Shown here: piece by piece, positions 44,006 through 53,290 of the stretch
Position numbering within the stretch: the stretch's first letter is position 1
How the letters are laid out: the number at the start of each line of letters is the position of its first letter
Source of the DNA: Polynucleobacter sp. AP-Melu-500A-A1
GTDB taxonomy: Bacteria; Pseudomonadota; Gammaproteobacteria; Burkholderiales; Burkholderiaceae
Length of the DNA stretch: 64,000 nt
Direction of reading: 5' to 3'
Assembly (NCBI RefSeq): GCF_018882125.1
Contig: NZ_JACVOZ010000001.1
Span: 558,001 to 622,000 of the forward strand
Translations under genes and position numbers: made by a program
The notes under the pieces: model-generated
The model's database searches: none
Told to the model about the DNA's origin: nothing
The model's input: the letters and a program-made list of their open reading frames with translations, nothing else

Positions 44006-45448
44006 ATGTCTTACACAAGTGGTCTTTTTGCAATATTTTTATTATTGAGTTCGACATTAATTTTTATATTGCCCATAAGGTATAAGGCAATATTTCTATT
44101 ATTAGCATCATATGTTTTTTATGCCTCCTGGAATGTCCAGCACCTGGTACTTTTAATTTCGATTAGCATTTTTACTTATTATGCTGCGATTGTAGTATGT
44201 CATATCAAAAATGATAGAAAAAAGTGTATCGCTTTAGTGGCATCAATAGTTCTAATTACAGCCATTCTTGTTGTTTATAAATTTTCTAGTTTATTTGACC
44301 AATTACCCGAATTAAATCTCATAAGAATTAACTTTAGCGAGATCTTAATTCCAATTGGAATTTCATATTACATATTTAAGGCTTTAAGTTATCTTCTTGA
44401 CGTCTATTGGGAGAGTATCCCTGTTGAGAAAAGTTTTATAAAAGTTGCTTTATTCTTGGGGTTTTTTCCGCAAATACTAAGCGGACCCATTCAAAGGGCT
44501 CCCGAGTTTTTTGAGCAAGTGGATAGTGCAGATTTTTGTAGAATCAATTGGAATCGTTTTGATATAGCCACAAAGTGGATTTTATTAGGATTTTTTGAAA
44601 AGGTAGTGTTGGCCGACCATATAGGGCCCATGGTGGAGTATTTGGACCAGCATTTTAGAGATGGTTCTCTAGTGGTTTTATTGTCAAGTTATGCGTACAC
44701 CATACAACTTTTTGCAGATTTTTCAGGCCTAACACACATCTCAATAGGAGTGGGTTTGATATTTGGAATTTTGGGGCCGCAGAATTTTAATAGGCCATTC
44801 TCTGCAACTAATATGCAAATATTTTGGCAGAGATGGAATATGAGTTTGACTAATTGGTTGAGGGATTATATTTTTGAGCCCCTCCAAATGAGTCTTAGAA
44901 ATCTTGGGATTTTAGGGGTGTCTATAGCGCTAATGATCAATATGATTATTATCGGTATCTGGCATGGCTCAAATTTAACTTTTCTTCTTTTTGGTATTTT
45001 TCACGGAACTCTATTGATTCTGACCCTACTTTCGGCAAGAAAAAGGGATTATTTTTTTAAAAAGTATCCTCGCGCTATTCCCATCGGTAATATCATTGGC
45101 ATCCTCTTAACTTTTCACCTTGTCGTTCTCGCACTTATTATATTTAGGTCCCAAAGTATCGAAGTTGCAACCCAATTTATTGCTGTATTAATGGAGTTTA
45201 AGATTGTTGATGGTGAATTTTGGAAGGTTATTCCCTACGATCTCTATTTACCTGCATCAGTAGCCTCCATCATGGGTTTTATTTTAGGCTTTAGTTTTTC
45301 CGGATTCAAGAATAGTGATATGAATAAGAGGGATTCTATTAATTCTAAAGTGCCAATTGCTGGTATTTTTATATACTCGATTAGTGCAATTTTATTAATT
45401 TTGTTGGCATCAAATAATTCAAATCAATTTATATATGCCCGCTTCTAG
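44006..45448 (+). CDS. MBOAT family O-acyltransferase (AlgI/DltB-like)
   Basis: A 480-residue polytopic membrane protein with the MBOAT core: QILSGPIQRAPEFF near 156-169, FADFSGLTHISIG near 236-248, NFNRPFSATNMQIFWQRW near 260-277 and the catalytic His H320 in IWHGSNLTF, at the same relative position as the WHG histidine of AlgI. MBOAT proteins pass an acyl group from a cytoplasmic carrier across the membrane for O-acylation of glycans. It sits between the ACP gene and the SGNH gene, with a 14-bp overlap with the latter, an order reminiscent of dltB-dltD and algI-algJ. Confidence 0.92.
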   Translation: MSYTSGLFAIFLLLSSTLIFILPIRYKAIFLLLASYVFYASWNVQHLVLLISISIFTYYAAIVVCHIKNDRKKCIALVASIVLITAILVVYKFSSLFDQLPELNLIRINFSEILIPIGISYYIFKALSYLLDVYWESIPVEKSFIKVALFLGFFPQILSGPIQRAPEFFEQVDSADFCRINWNRFDIATKWILLGFFEKVVLADHIGPMVEYLDQHFRDGSLVVLLSSYAYTIQLFADFSGLTHISIGVGLIFGILGPQNFNRPFSATNMQIFWQRWNMSLTNWLRDYIFEPLQMSLRNLGILGVSIALMINMIIIGIWHGSNLTFLLFGIFHGTLLILTLLSARKRDYFFKKYPRAIPIGNIIGILLTFHLVVLALIIFRSQSIEVATQFIAVLMEFKIVDGEFWKVIPYDLYLPASVASIMGFILGFSFSGFKNSDMNKRDSINSKVPIAGIFIYSISAILLILLASNNSNQFIYARF

Positions 45449-46538
45449 GTTAAGCATAAAACAGTCCTTATTATTAAGTGTTCTATTATTTTTACTAATA
45501 GATTTAATAGTTTTCAGATCTGGACTATATGCAAAGTTTTTGACAATGTCCTCTATGCAGGGATTTGCTCAACATATTTCTAATAGCGTAATCGCAGGAA
45601 AATTTAACCCAGAAAATTCAATCTTGATTATGGGGGATTCCAGAATTAACGAGGGTTTCAGTCATCAACAAGCAAATTTGACGTCAAAGAAATTGGGAAT
45701 TGAGTTTTTTAATGCTGGAATTGGAGGCTCGACTCTTAGGACTTGGTGTTACCTTCTTGAGCAGTGGGATCCAAATCAAGATCGCTTTAAAGCTATTGTT
45801 ATTACCTTGCCCAGCTATCGAAATGCACCTCCTGCAGATGCAGGATTAAATTCTAGAGTGCTAGATGCTGATTTTCTTGCACCCAATATATCTACTAAGG
45901 CTTATTTAGATTTTATATTTCATCAGGAAGGGGTCAAAAATAAAATAATGATTACATCACCCATTTTTGTTTCTGCCTCGCAATATAGTAAAGATTTTAT
46001 GGATCTGATTTTGCACCCAAGAAATAGGATTGAGACCTATAAGTGGAAAAAGGCTACGGGGTTAAATTTTAGTGATGCATATAAAGGTAATCCAGATAAT
46101 ATGGTCGGCTTATCATACGATCGTCGAGCCAATATTATGAAGTATCCCGAGAGGTTCAATGCTGATCAGAAAAAGGCAATACAAAATTTAGTTATTAAAT
46201 CGAGCACAACTTCTGATGAATTATTAAGTAGTAGCAAAGAATATTCTCAGTATTGGCTAAGTCGGATAATTAATCGATATAGTCATAGCAAAACAAAAAT
46301 AATCTTACTTAGAATGCCTTCAACACCTGTGCCAGCAATTAATCAAGATGCAAATTTTGATATGCTCGTAGATGATAAACATTTCAAAAACGAAAATTTA
46401 TACATAATTCCTGAAAATGCATTTTTAAGCCTAGAAGATCCTAAATATTTCTGGGATCCAAATCATCTCAATGCTGATGGAAGGGCCGCATTAAGCAACC
46501 AGATTTCAAATACATTGGTTGAATATATTTCTAAGTAA
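45435..46538 (+). CDS. Membrane-anchored SGNH/DltD-AlgJ-like acyl transfer protein
   Basis: 367 residues: an N-terminal signal anchor (about 10-28), then a periplasmic SGNH-hydrolase fold with GDSR at 67-70 (nucleophile S69) and DPNH at 341-344 (D341/H344), completing a Ser-Asp-His triad. NAGIGGSTLRTW provides the block-II glycine region. Such proteins accept the acyl group from the MBOAT partner and place it on the polymer (AlgJ/AlgX, DltD). The 14-bp overlap with the MBOAT gene supports a functional pair. It converges on a GT-C gene (5-bp gap). Confidence 0.85.
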   Translation: MPASRLSIKQSLLLSVLLFLLIDLIVFRSGLYAKFLTMSSMQGFAQHISNSVIAGKFNPENSILIMGDSRINEGFSHQQANLTSKKLGIEFFNAGIGGSTLRTWCYLLEQWDPNQDRFKAIVITLPSYRNAPPADAGLNSRVLDADFLAPNISTKAYLDFIFHQEGVKNKIMITSPIFVSASQYSKDFMDLILHPRNRIETYKWKKATGLNFSDAYKGNPDNMVGLSYDRRANIMKYPERFNADQKKAIQNLVIKSSTTSDELLSSSKEYSQYWLSRIINRYSHSKTKIILLRMPSTPVPAINQDANFDMLVDDKHFKNENLYIIPENAFLSLEDPKYFWDPNHLNADGRAALSNQISNTLVEYISK

Positions 46539-46543
46539 CCTTA

Positions 46544-48583
46544 TCAATTGACGCTACGAATTTGTAAGTAGGGATCAATTTCTACTGTCAGTTTAGTTGC
46601 TTCCTCTAGGATTTTTTTGATCCCTGGGTTCTGCGTTAAGATTGGAGCACCATCCTGAATAATCACATAATTAACGCGGTATTCTTTTAGGAGCTCTCTC
46701 ATTTTTTCTGTTGTGTTTGCCTCTATAGCCTTATTCTGAAATTTAGCGTTATACCAGTTTGGGTGCAATGCATCTGCCTTGAGACCTGCAACCAATGGCT
46801 GTGAGAAGCATGCCACGGGCATATTTTTTTCATTAAGACCATTAACTATGTCAATAGCTACTCGTAGCGAATTCATACGCATTAAGTAGCTATGCTTTTT
46901 AGTATTAGAAATTATGGCTGGTAGATTAAAAATTCTATAACCAGCCGAACTGTTTGTTAAGAAGATGACATTCATAAGTCCAATGCAAACTACTAAAATT
47001 CTCATTGGAGTTCTTGTAGCAGGCTTACAGTCCAATAGCTCAATCGCAGCTACACAGCAAATTCCAAGCATCGTGAAGAGGGGGTATGCATATCTCACAT
47101 ATGAGGTAGTGATGAAAATGCTAATAATCCCAACAATGCAAATGAATAAAAGAGATTGTAGTTTTCTATTTTTGAGGATGCCAAAAACTATGCAAACTAT
47201 CAATAGTGGTGTTAGCAAGATAAGATGAAAACCTATACCGCCAACATAAGATTCTAAATAAAGACCTGTATTGAAAGTTATTTTATAAAGAGTGTCAAAA
47301 CCAATTCCTTGATTGTGAGGGGGCGTGAAATTTTCCGGAAAAAAATACGGCGACTTGAATATATTGTTTAAAATTGGAAAGAAGGGGTTTCCAGTTTTAA
47401 TAAAGGCGGTAATATTGGGTACTAGTCCAATCGGTAGAAAAATAAATACACTATATATAACTACCCTTGAGTTTGATTTATAAAAAATCGATGTAAATAT
47501 CAGTAGAGCCATAAAAACCGTGGGTAGCAATACTATAGTTGACATCTTAGTTGCCGCTGAAAGTGCTAGCAACATAGAAACTATTAGAATAATTTTGGGA
47601 TTTACCCCACTTGGTTTCGTAAGTTTAATAATAAAATAGCATGCAGCCATGAAATATGCTCCCCAAATAGTCTCCACATAAAGGGTGCTAGTCACTGCAA
47701 AAGTTAGTGGGCATGAAAAATAAATCAATACATTGAGAAATTTTCCTGTTGAACTAAGCCCTAATTCCTTGGATATTAAAAATACTATTCGTGCGCCGAT
47801 TAACATAAAAAAATAATTGAAAATTCTCGTGGCGCTCTCTCCAGAAAGAACAAATGAGAGAGAGTAAATCCAGTCTCCCAGGAGAGGAAAAACTGCCCAG
47901 ATATATTTTTCAACATCAAATCCCCAAAAATGCTTGTGCGCCATTTGGGCCGGTATAAATAGGTGATACACCAATGCATCGTATCCAAGTTCTGGTAAGA
48001 GGCAATATAAAAAATATATAACGCCGATAGCAGCGGATAAAGAGTTAATTGTTAAGATTAATTTTTCATTTTCAGAATTTCTATACTCTTTATAAAATCC
48101 TAATAATTTTTTAAAGTTTAATGCATGTACGTGCCATGGAAATAGTAGAAGGGGTAATAAGATTAATACGCCATATATTCCTGGATAAGCAATTGCACGA
48201 TGCGCCCCTAGGCCAATTGCAGTTCCAAAAAGACCAATACCAATTAAAAAAGTAATGCAAGGATCAATTGCCTGGAGTTTTAATTTACATATGCATGCTT
48301 TTCCGAGGATATAAGATGAATATGAAATAAGTAAGATGATGATTAGTCCGGGAAAATTCCCACTTAAAATTACTATCGCCATCAGCAGCCATCCCAGCAA
48401 AAGAAATGGTGGAAATGATAGAAAAAATGCTGGTAAAAAAATTAGCGGAAAGATAAATACAAATAGCTCAATGGGCCCCAGATCAATCTCGTACTTCATA
48501 TTCAATAAGCCATAGATAAGAAGTCCAATGCCAGTAAATAGGCCGGCGATGGGAATACTTAGAGTTTTATTGAAAGAGATCAT
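46544..48583 (-). CDS. GT-C type membrane glycosyltransferase-like protein
   Basis: 679 residues with about twelve to fourteen hydrophobic segments. LPELGYDALVYHLFIP near 196-211 carries the acidic first-loop motif, and EKYIWAVFPLLGDWIYSL follows, both characteristic of PMT_2/family 39-like GT-C proteins. The C-terminal 100 residues are periplasmic and soluble (VIIQDGAPILTQNPG). Substrates are unknown. It is the only minus-strand gene between two plus-strand units. Confidence 0.65.
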   Translation of the reverse strand: MISFNKTLSIPIAGLFTGIGLLIYGLLNMKYEIDLGPIELFVFIFPLIFLPAFFLSFPPFLLLGWLLMAIVILSGNFPGLIIILLISYSSYILGKACICKLKLQAIDPCITFLIGIGLFGTAIGLGAHRAIAYPGIYGVLILLPLLLFPWHVHALNFKKLLGFYKEYRNSENEKLILTINSLSAAIGVIYFLYCLLPELGYDALVYHLFIPAQMAHKHFWGFDVEKYIWAVFPLLGDWIYSLSFVLSGESATRIFNYFFMLIGARIVFLISKELGLSSTGKFLNVLIYFSCPLTFAVTSTLYVETIWGAYFMAACYFIIKLTKPSGVNPKIILIVSMLLALSAATKMSTIVLLPTVFMALLIFTSIFYKSNSRVVIYSVFIFLPIGLVPNITAFIKTGNPFFPILNNIFKSPYFFPENFTPPHNQGIGFDTLYKITFNTGLYLESYVGGIGFHLILLTPLLIVCIVFGILKNRKLQSLLFICIVGIISIFITTSYVRYAYPLFTMLGICCVAAIELLDCKPATRTPMRILVVCIGLMNVIFLTNSSAGYRIFNLPAIISNTKKHSYLMRMNSLRVAIDIVNGLNEKNMPVACFSQPLVAGLKADALHPNWYNAKFQNKAIEANTTEKMRELLKEYRVNYVIIQDGAPILTQNPGIKKILEEATKLTVEIDPYLQIRSVN

Positions 48584-48640
48584 TTTTATGTTTTAGGGCA
48601 TTATAATACTGTGTAGAAAATCATTTAAATGGACTGGCAA

Positions 48641-49414
48641 ATGAAGGCTGTAATTCTTGCGGGCGGCTTAGGAACTCGGATCTCCGAAGAAACGCATCTA
48701 AAGCCAAAGCCGATGATAGAAATTGGTGGTAAACCAATCCTTTGGCATATCATGAAAATATATTCTGCACACGGGATTAATGATTTTATTATTTGCTGTG
48801 GATATAAGGGTTATTTAATTAAAGAGTATTTTAATAATTACTTTTTACATATGTCGGATATTACATTCGATATGAGTAACAATTCTATGAAAGTTCATCA
48901 CAAAAATGCTGAACCATGGAAGGTAACTTTGGTCGATACTGGTGAAGCTACTATGACCGGAGGTCGACTCAAGAGAGTTGCGCCCTATTTGAGGGATGAG
49001 AAGGCATTTTGTTTTACTTATGGCGATGGTGTTGGGAATATTGATATTTCGGCATTGGTTAAGTTCCATGAGGCTCAGGGCAAGCTTGCCACAGTCACAG
49101 CCACTCAACTTCCTGGCCGCTTTGGAGCTATCACCTTAAATGGTTCCGACATTGTTAATTTTGAAGAAAAACCTCACGGAGATGGTAGTTGGATTAGCGG
49201 TGGTTTTTTTGTCCTGTCTCCTCAGGTTATTGATCGTATTAAAGATGATGAGACACTATGGGAGCGCGAGCCAATGGAAAGCTTGGCAAAAGAAAAGCAA
49301 TTCTCAGCCTTTTTCCACCACGGGTTCTGGCAGCCCATGGATACTATTCGCGATAAAGAGATTCTTGAATCTTTGTGGCAAAGGGATGTTGCCCCCTGGA
49401 AAATCTGGAAGTGA
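48641..49414 (+). CDS. rfbF: Glucose-1-phosphate cytidylyltransferase
   Basis: 257 residues from the ATG at 48641, which gives the family's standard N-terminus [18 protein letters not shown]; an in-frame ATG at 48629 would add four residues. [19 protein letters not shown] follows, and [11 protein letters not shown] carries the metal-binding Asp. The enzyme makes CDP-glucose from CTP and glucose 1-phosphate, the first step towards CDP-3,6-dideoxyhexoses. The three next genes give the following steps, so the assignment is firm. Only 3 bp separate it from rfbG. Confidence 0.95.
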   Translation: MKAVILAGGLGTRISEETHLKPKPMIEIGGKPILWHIMKIYSAHGINDFIICCGYKGYLIKEYFNNYFLHMSDITFDMSNNSMKVHHKNAEPWKVTLVDTGEATMTGGRLKRVAPYLRDEKAFCFTYGDGVGNIDISALVKFHEAQGKLATVTATQLPGRFGAITLNGSDIVNFEEKPHGDGSWISGGFFVLSPQVIDRIKDDETLWEREPMESLAKEKQFSAFFHHGFWQPMDTIRDKEILESLWQRDVAPWKIWK

Positions 49415-49417
49415 AAA

Positions 49418-50491
49418 TTGAATACCAACTTTTGGAATAATAAGAAAGTATTTATTACTGGGCACACAGGATTTAAGGGTGGCTGGCTGTCTCTTTGGCT
49501 TCAAAATTTAGGTGCAAATGTTACGGGATTTGCGCTCAATCCACCTACAAACCCGAGCTTCTTTGAGGTTGCAAATGTGTCGCAAGGTATGCAGTCTATT
49601 ATTGGCGATATTAGGCATTTTGATCAATTAAAAGAAGCCCTCGAGAATTCCGAACCTGAATTTGTTTTTCATTTAGCCGCCCAATCCCTTGTGCGAGAGT
49701 CCTATCGCGCACCTTTAGATACTTACTCTACTAATGTTATGGGTACAGTTAACATTCTGGAAGCGGTGAGGTATATCTCTTCCGTAAAGTCTGTGGTGTG
49801 TGTAACTTCTGATAAGTGTTATGAAAATAATGAATGGGTTTGGGGATACAGGGAATCTGATCCTATGGGTGGATTTGATCCATACAGCAACAGCAAAGGT
49901 TGTGCTGAGCTAGCTGTCGCTGCATATCGAAACTCCTTTTTTTCATCAGGGGAAGGGGTTGGTATTGCTACTGCAAGAGCGGGCAATGTAATTGGCGGGG
50001 GTGATTGGTCAAGCGATCGTTTGTTGCCCGATTTATTAAGAGCGTCCCACTCTCAGTCTGAAGTAAATATTCGTAATCCTAGTGCTATCCGTCCATGGCA
50101 ACATGTTCTTGACCCTCTAAGTGGCTATCTACAACTGGCGGAAGCTCAGTATGCTAAAAAAGAGGAATATTCCGAGGGGTGGAATTTCGGACCAAGCTAT
50201 GAAGGTGCCAAGTCCGTATCATGGGTAATTGAAGCTATTAACGAAATGATGACCGATAAAAAAATAATTTGGAAGCATGACAGCGATATTCAGCCGCATG
50301 AGGCAAATTACTTAAAGCTCGATATTTCTAAGGCGCGTGATAAATTAAATTGGAGCCCAACCCTTGATATATTAAGCGCTCTGAGACTAACTCTTGACTG
50401 GTCAGAATTGCATAATGCTGGTAATGATATGAGGGCAATTTCATTAGAGCAAATTACTAACTTTGAAAAATTAAAGATAAATAAATTATGA
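49418..50491 (+). CDS. rfbG: CDP-glucose 4,6-dehydratase
   Basis: 357 residues beginning at a TTG; the next codons ([20 protein letters not shown]) match the usual RfbG N-terminus, so the TTG is credible. [14 protein letters not shown] is the NAD-binding loop, TSDKCYEN the Thr-Asp region, and YSNSKGCAE the Y-x3-K site. It converts CDP-glucose to CDP-4-keto-6-deoxyglucose. It overlaps rfbH by 4 bp. Confidence 0.95.
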   Translation: MNTNFWNNKKVFITGHTGFKGGWLSLWLQNLGANVTGFALNPPTNPSFFEVANVSQGMQSIIGDIRHFDQLKEALENSEPEFVFHLAAQSLVRESYRAPLDTYSTNVMGTVNILEAVRYISSVKSVVCVTSDKCYENNEWVWGYRESDPMGGFDPYSNSKGCAELAVAAYRNSFFSSGEGVGIATARAGNVIGGGDWSSDRLLPDLLRASHSQSEVNIRNPSAIRPWQHVLDPLSGYLQLAEAQYAKKEEYSEGWNFGPSYEGAKSVSWVIEAINEMMTDKKIIWKHDSDIQPHEANYLKLDISKARDKLNWSPTLDILSALRLTLDWSELHNAGNDMRAISLEQITNFEKLKINKL

Positions 50492-51822
50492 GTAAATCCT
50501 TGGAGCAAATTGAGAGTCAAATTCTTCAACTGGTAGATGAATATGCAAAGATTGCCCACCCATTAGGAAAGTTTGAGCCTGGAGTAACTATCATTCCTCC
50601 ATCAGGTAAATTAATAGATCATGCAGAAATTCGCAATATGGTTTCTGCATCTCTTGATGGGTGGTTAACAGCCGGAAGATTTAATGAGGATTTTGAGCGG
50701 AAGTTAGCAAAGTTTCTGGGCGTGGAGTATTTGATTACAGTAAATTCAGGCTCCTCGGCTAATTTAGTAGCATTCAATACGTTAACATCACCAAAATTAG
50801 GAGATCGCGCAATTAAACCAGGTGATGAAGTTATTGGAGTGGCAGCAGGCTTTCCAACAACAGTTAATCCCATTTTGCAATTTGGTGCAATACCAGTTTT
50901 TGTTGATGTAGAAATGGGAACCTATAACATTGACGCTCAAAAAATTGAGGCTGCAATTTCTCCTAAAACTAAAGCTATCATGCTTGCACACACTCTTGGG
51001 AATCCGTTTAATCTCGAGGTTGTAACTGCGCTATGTAAAAAATATAATCTATGGCTGGTCGAAGATACTTGCGATGCCTTAGGATCTACATATAAGGGTC
51101 AATTTGTTGGAACATTTGGTGATATTGGCACCTTAAGTTTTTATCCAGCTCATCACATTACAATGGGTGAGGGCGGAGCTGTTTTTACCAACAATCGATT
51201 GCTAAAAGATATTGCTGAAAGTTTCAGAGATTGGGGTAGGGATTGTTATTGCCCCCCAGGGAAAGATAATACTTGTGGAAAGCGCTTTTGTTGGAAGCTG
51301 GGATCGTTGCCGGAAGGATATGATCACAAATATACCTATAGTCACTTAGGTTATAACTTAAAGATAACTGATATGCAGGCAGCGTGTGGTTTAGCGCAGC
51401 TTGCAAAATTAGAGAATTTTATAGCGCGAAGAAGAGAAAACTATAGTTATCTTCATGAACGCTTAAAAAGTTGCGAGGAATTCTTGGTTTTACCAACTCC
51501 AACGGAGCATTCGAATCCGTCATGGTTTGGGTTTCCTATAACTTTGAAGGATGACGCACCGGTTTCTAGAGTCGATCTTTTAGCATATTTAGATCAAAAT
51601 AAAATTGGTACACGCCTTCTTTTTGCTGGAAATCTAGTTAGACAACCATATATGCTTGGCAGGAATTTTCGTATCAGCGGTGAGCTAACCAATACGGATC
51701 ATATTATGAGAAATACTTTTTGGATTGGGGTTCAGCCGGCTTTAACTGAAGAAATGCTAGATTTCTCTGCCGCTAAAATTGAAGAATTTTTGGGGTTGGG
51801 GTTGGGGTTGGGGTTTGATTAA
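50488..51822 (+). CDS. rfbH: CDP-4-keto-6-deoxyglucose 3-dehydrase (E1)
   Basis: 444 residues, PMP- and iron-sulfur-dependent. The aminotransferase Lys is replaced by His ([15 protein letters not shown]222), as in RfbH/ColD-type dehydrases. Four cysteines fit the known E1 cluster spacing exactly: C195-x57-C253-x1-C255-x7-C263. It removes the C3 hydroxyl to give a 3,6-dideoxy sugar and needs an E3-type reductase, which is not found in this window. The C-terminus GLGLGLG is encoded by four GGGGTT repeats ending just before the stop. Confidence 0.95.
   Translation: MSKSLEQIESQILQLVDEYAKIAHPLGKFEPGVTIIPPSGKLIDHAEIRNMVSASLDGWLTAGRFNEDFERKLAKFLGVEYLITVNSGSSANLVAFNTLTSPKLGDRAIKPGDEVIGVAAGFPTTVNPILQFGAIPVFVDVEMGTYNIDAQKIEAAISPKTKAIMLAHTLGNPFNLEVVTALCKKYNLWLVEDTCDALGSTYKGQFVGTFGDIGTLSFYPAHHITMGEGGAVFTNNRLLKDIAESFRDWGRDCYCPPGKDNTCGKRFCWKLGSLPEGYDHKYTYSHLGYNLKITDMQAACGLAQLAKLENFIARRRENYSYLHERLKSCEEFLVLPTPTEHSNPSWFGFPITLKDDAPVSRVDLLAYLDQNKIGTRLLFAGNLVRQPYMLGRNFRISGELTNTDHIMRNTFWIGVQPALTEEMLDFSAAKIEEFLGLGLGLGFD
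51792..51813 (+). repeat. Four GGGG runs in GGGGTT repeats at the end of rfbH
   Basis: GGGG occurs at 51792-51795, 51798-51801, 51804-51807 and 51810-51813, each separated by TT. This is a perfect G-quadruplex-forming sequence on the coding strand, 9 bp before the GTG start of the epimerase gene. The 6-bp unit adds two codons per copy (Leu-Gly), so copy-number change would not shift the frame. Confidence 0.95.
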
Positions 51823-52368
51823 GTGTTTTCTAAAATCGCAACCAAAATTGATGGGTTTTATGAGATTCTTCCTGAGGTAAATGAAGATACAAGAGGTATT
51901 TTCGTAAAAACTTATCAAAAGAGTAATTTCCTGAGCATGGGTATCGATGCTAATTGGAAGGAGCAGTACTACTCAATCTCAAAAAAAGGGGTATTGCGCG
52001 GGCTTCATTTTCAGCTTCCGCCGCATGCGCACCAGAAACTTGTTTGTTGTCTCAGCGGTGAGGTTGTAGATGTGGTAGTAGATTTAAGAATAAATTCACC
52101 CACTTATGGCCAGCATGCGATCGTACAACTTAGCACAGAAAAGCGCAACGGAGTTTTTATAGATGTTGGTCTTGCGCATGGCTTTTATACTATTAGCGAA
52201 TCAGCGATGTTGTTATATAACGTTTCAACCGAGTATGAACCTAATTTTGATGCGGGAATAAGGTGGGATTCTGCCGGAATCAATTGGGGTGATATTAACC
52301 CAATTATTTCAGCTAGAGACAGCTCTTTTATTGGAATGAATGAATTTCACAGCCCTTTCTCGAGCTAA
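51823..52368 (+). CDS. RmlC-like cupin epimerase of the CDP-sugar operon
   Basis: 181 residues of the dTDP-4-dehydrorhamnose 3,5-epimerase family: DTRGIFVKTYQ near 22-32, LRGLHFQLPP near 57-66 with the catalytic His, QKLVCCLSGEVVDVVVDLR and LAHGFYTIS. In an rfbFGH operon the fitting relative is the ascarylose-route epimerase (AscE), which inverts C5 of the CDP-3,6-dideoxy-4-hexulose. It starts with GTG immediately after the rfbH stop, so expression may depend on ribosomes finishing rfbH. Confidence 0.85.
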   Translation: MFSKIATKIDGFYEILPEVNEDTRGIFVKTYQKSNFLSMGIDANWKEQYYSISKKGVLRGLHFQLPPHAHQKLVCCLSGEVVDVVVDLRINSPTYGQHAIVQLSTEKRNGVFIDVGLAHGFYTISESAMLLYNVSTEYEPNFDAGIRWDSAGINWGDINPIISARDSSFIGMNEFHSPFSS

Positions 52369-52372
52369 GCCG

Positions 52373-53290
52373 ATGAAGAATAAGACTACTCTGATAACTG
52401 GTGGCACTGGATTTATCGGGGAGAACTTAGCTAAATATCTAAGCAATAATGGCTGGGAAGTTAATTTGCTCTGCAGGGATTTGCAAAAGATTGCTGAGCT
52501 TTCAGGGTTAATTGGTGTAAAAAAAATTCACAAATATGATGGTTCATATGATTCAATAACTAAAGCACTTGTTGATATAAAGCCAACAATTGTTTTTCAT
52601 CTTGCAGCATATTTTTCTGCAGAACATCAACCTGAAGATTTAGACAATTTATATTCAGGTAACTTACTATTTGGCTCGCAGCTTCTTGAGGCTATGTCAA
52701 ATTCAAACATTAAAAGTCTAGTCAATACCGGAACAAGTTGGGAGCACTATAAAGATAGTGACTATAACCCTGTAAATTTATATGCTGCTACAAAGCAAGC
52801 ATTTGAAAAAATCATTGATTACTATGTCCAAGTAAAAGGTTTTAAGGTATACACGTTAAAATTATTCGATACCTATGGATACGGAGATCGTAGAGGTAAA
52901 TTAGTTGATTATGTAATTTCAAGCATTCAAAATCATAAGCCTTTAATATTTTCTCCTGGTGATCAGATGCTAGACTTTGTTCACGTAAAAGATGTTGTAA
53001 GGGCTTATGAACGAGCAGCTTTATTGCTGACAAATGAAACTCCTTCAACCCATAGACAGTTCGGAATATCTTCCCAAAAATTAGTCTCCTTAAAAGAGAT
53101 GGTGGAATTAATCCAAAAATTAATGTCTGATACTTCAACTATTGGGTGGGGCGAACGAGACTATCGAGCGCGTGAAGTGATGAAGCCCTGGACTGGGTTT
53201 AAGAAATTGGATGGCTGGGAGTCGACAGTGCCTTTGGAGGTAGGGCTTCTAGAATTAATTGAATTGAAAAGAATACAAAATGCCGACTGA
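52373..53290 (+). CDS. NAD(P)-dependent SDR, probable CDP-4-keto-3,6-dideoxyhexose reductase
   Basis: 305 residues from the ATG at 52373 (MKNKTTLITGGTGFIGENL); an upstream ATG at 52340 lies within the epimerase gene. TGGTGFIGE is the coenzyme loop, NTGTSWEHY the Ser/Thr region and LYAATKQAFEK the Y-x3-K site. As last SDR of the operon it most likely reduces C4 to give the final CDP-3,6-dideoxyhexose (AscF-, RfbJ- or RfbS-like). With an AscE-like epimerase before it, CDP-ascarylose is the preferred guess. It overlaps the next gene by 11 bp. Confidence 0.78.
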   Translation: MKNKTTLITGGTGFIGENLAKYLSNNGWEVNLLCRDLQKIAELSGLIGVKKIHKYDGSYDSITKALVDIKPTIVFHLAAYFSAEHQPEDLDNLYSGNLLFGSQLLEAMSNSNIKSLVNTGTSWEHYKDSDYNPVNLYAATKQAFEKIIDYYVQVKGFKVYTLKLFDTYGYGDRRGKLVDYVISSIQNHKPLIFSPGDQMLDFVHVKDVVRAYERAALLLTNETPSTHRQFGISSQKLVSLKEMVELIQKLMSDTSTIGWGERDYRAREVMKPWTGFKKLDGWESTVPLEVGLLELIELKRIQNAD

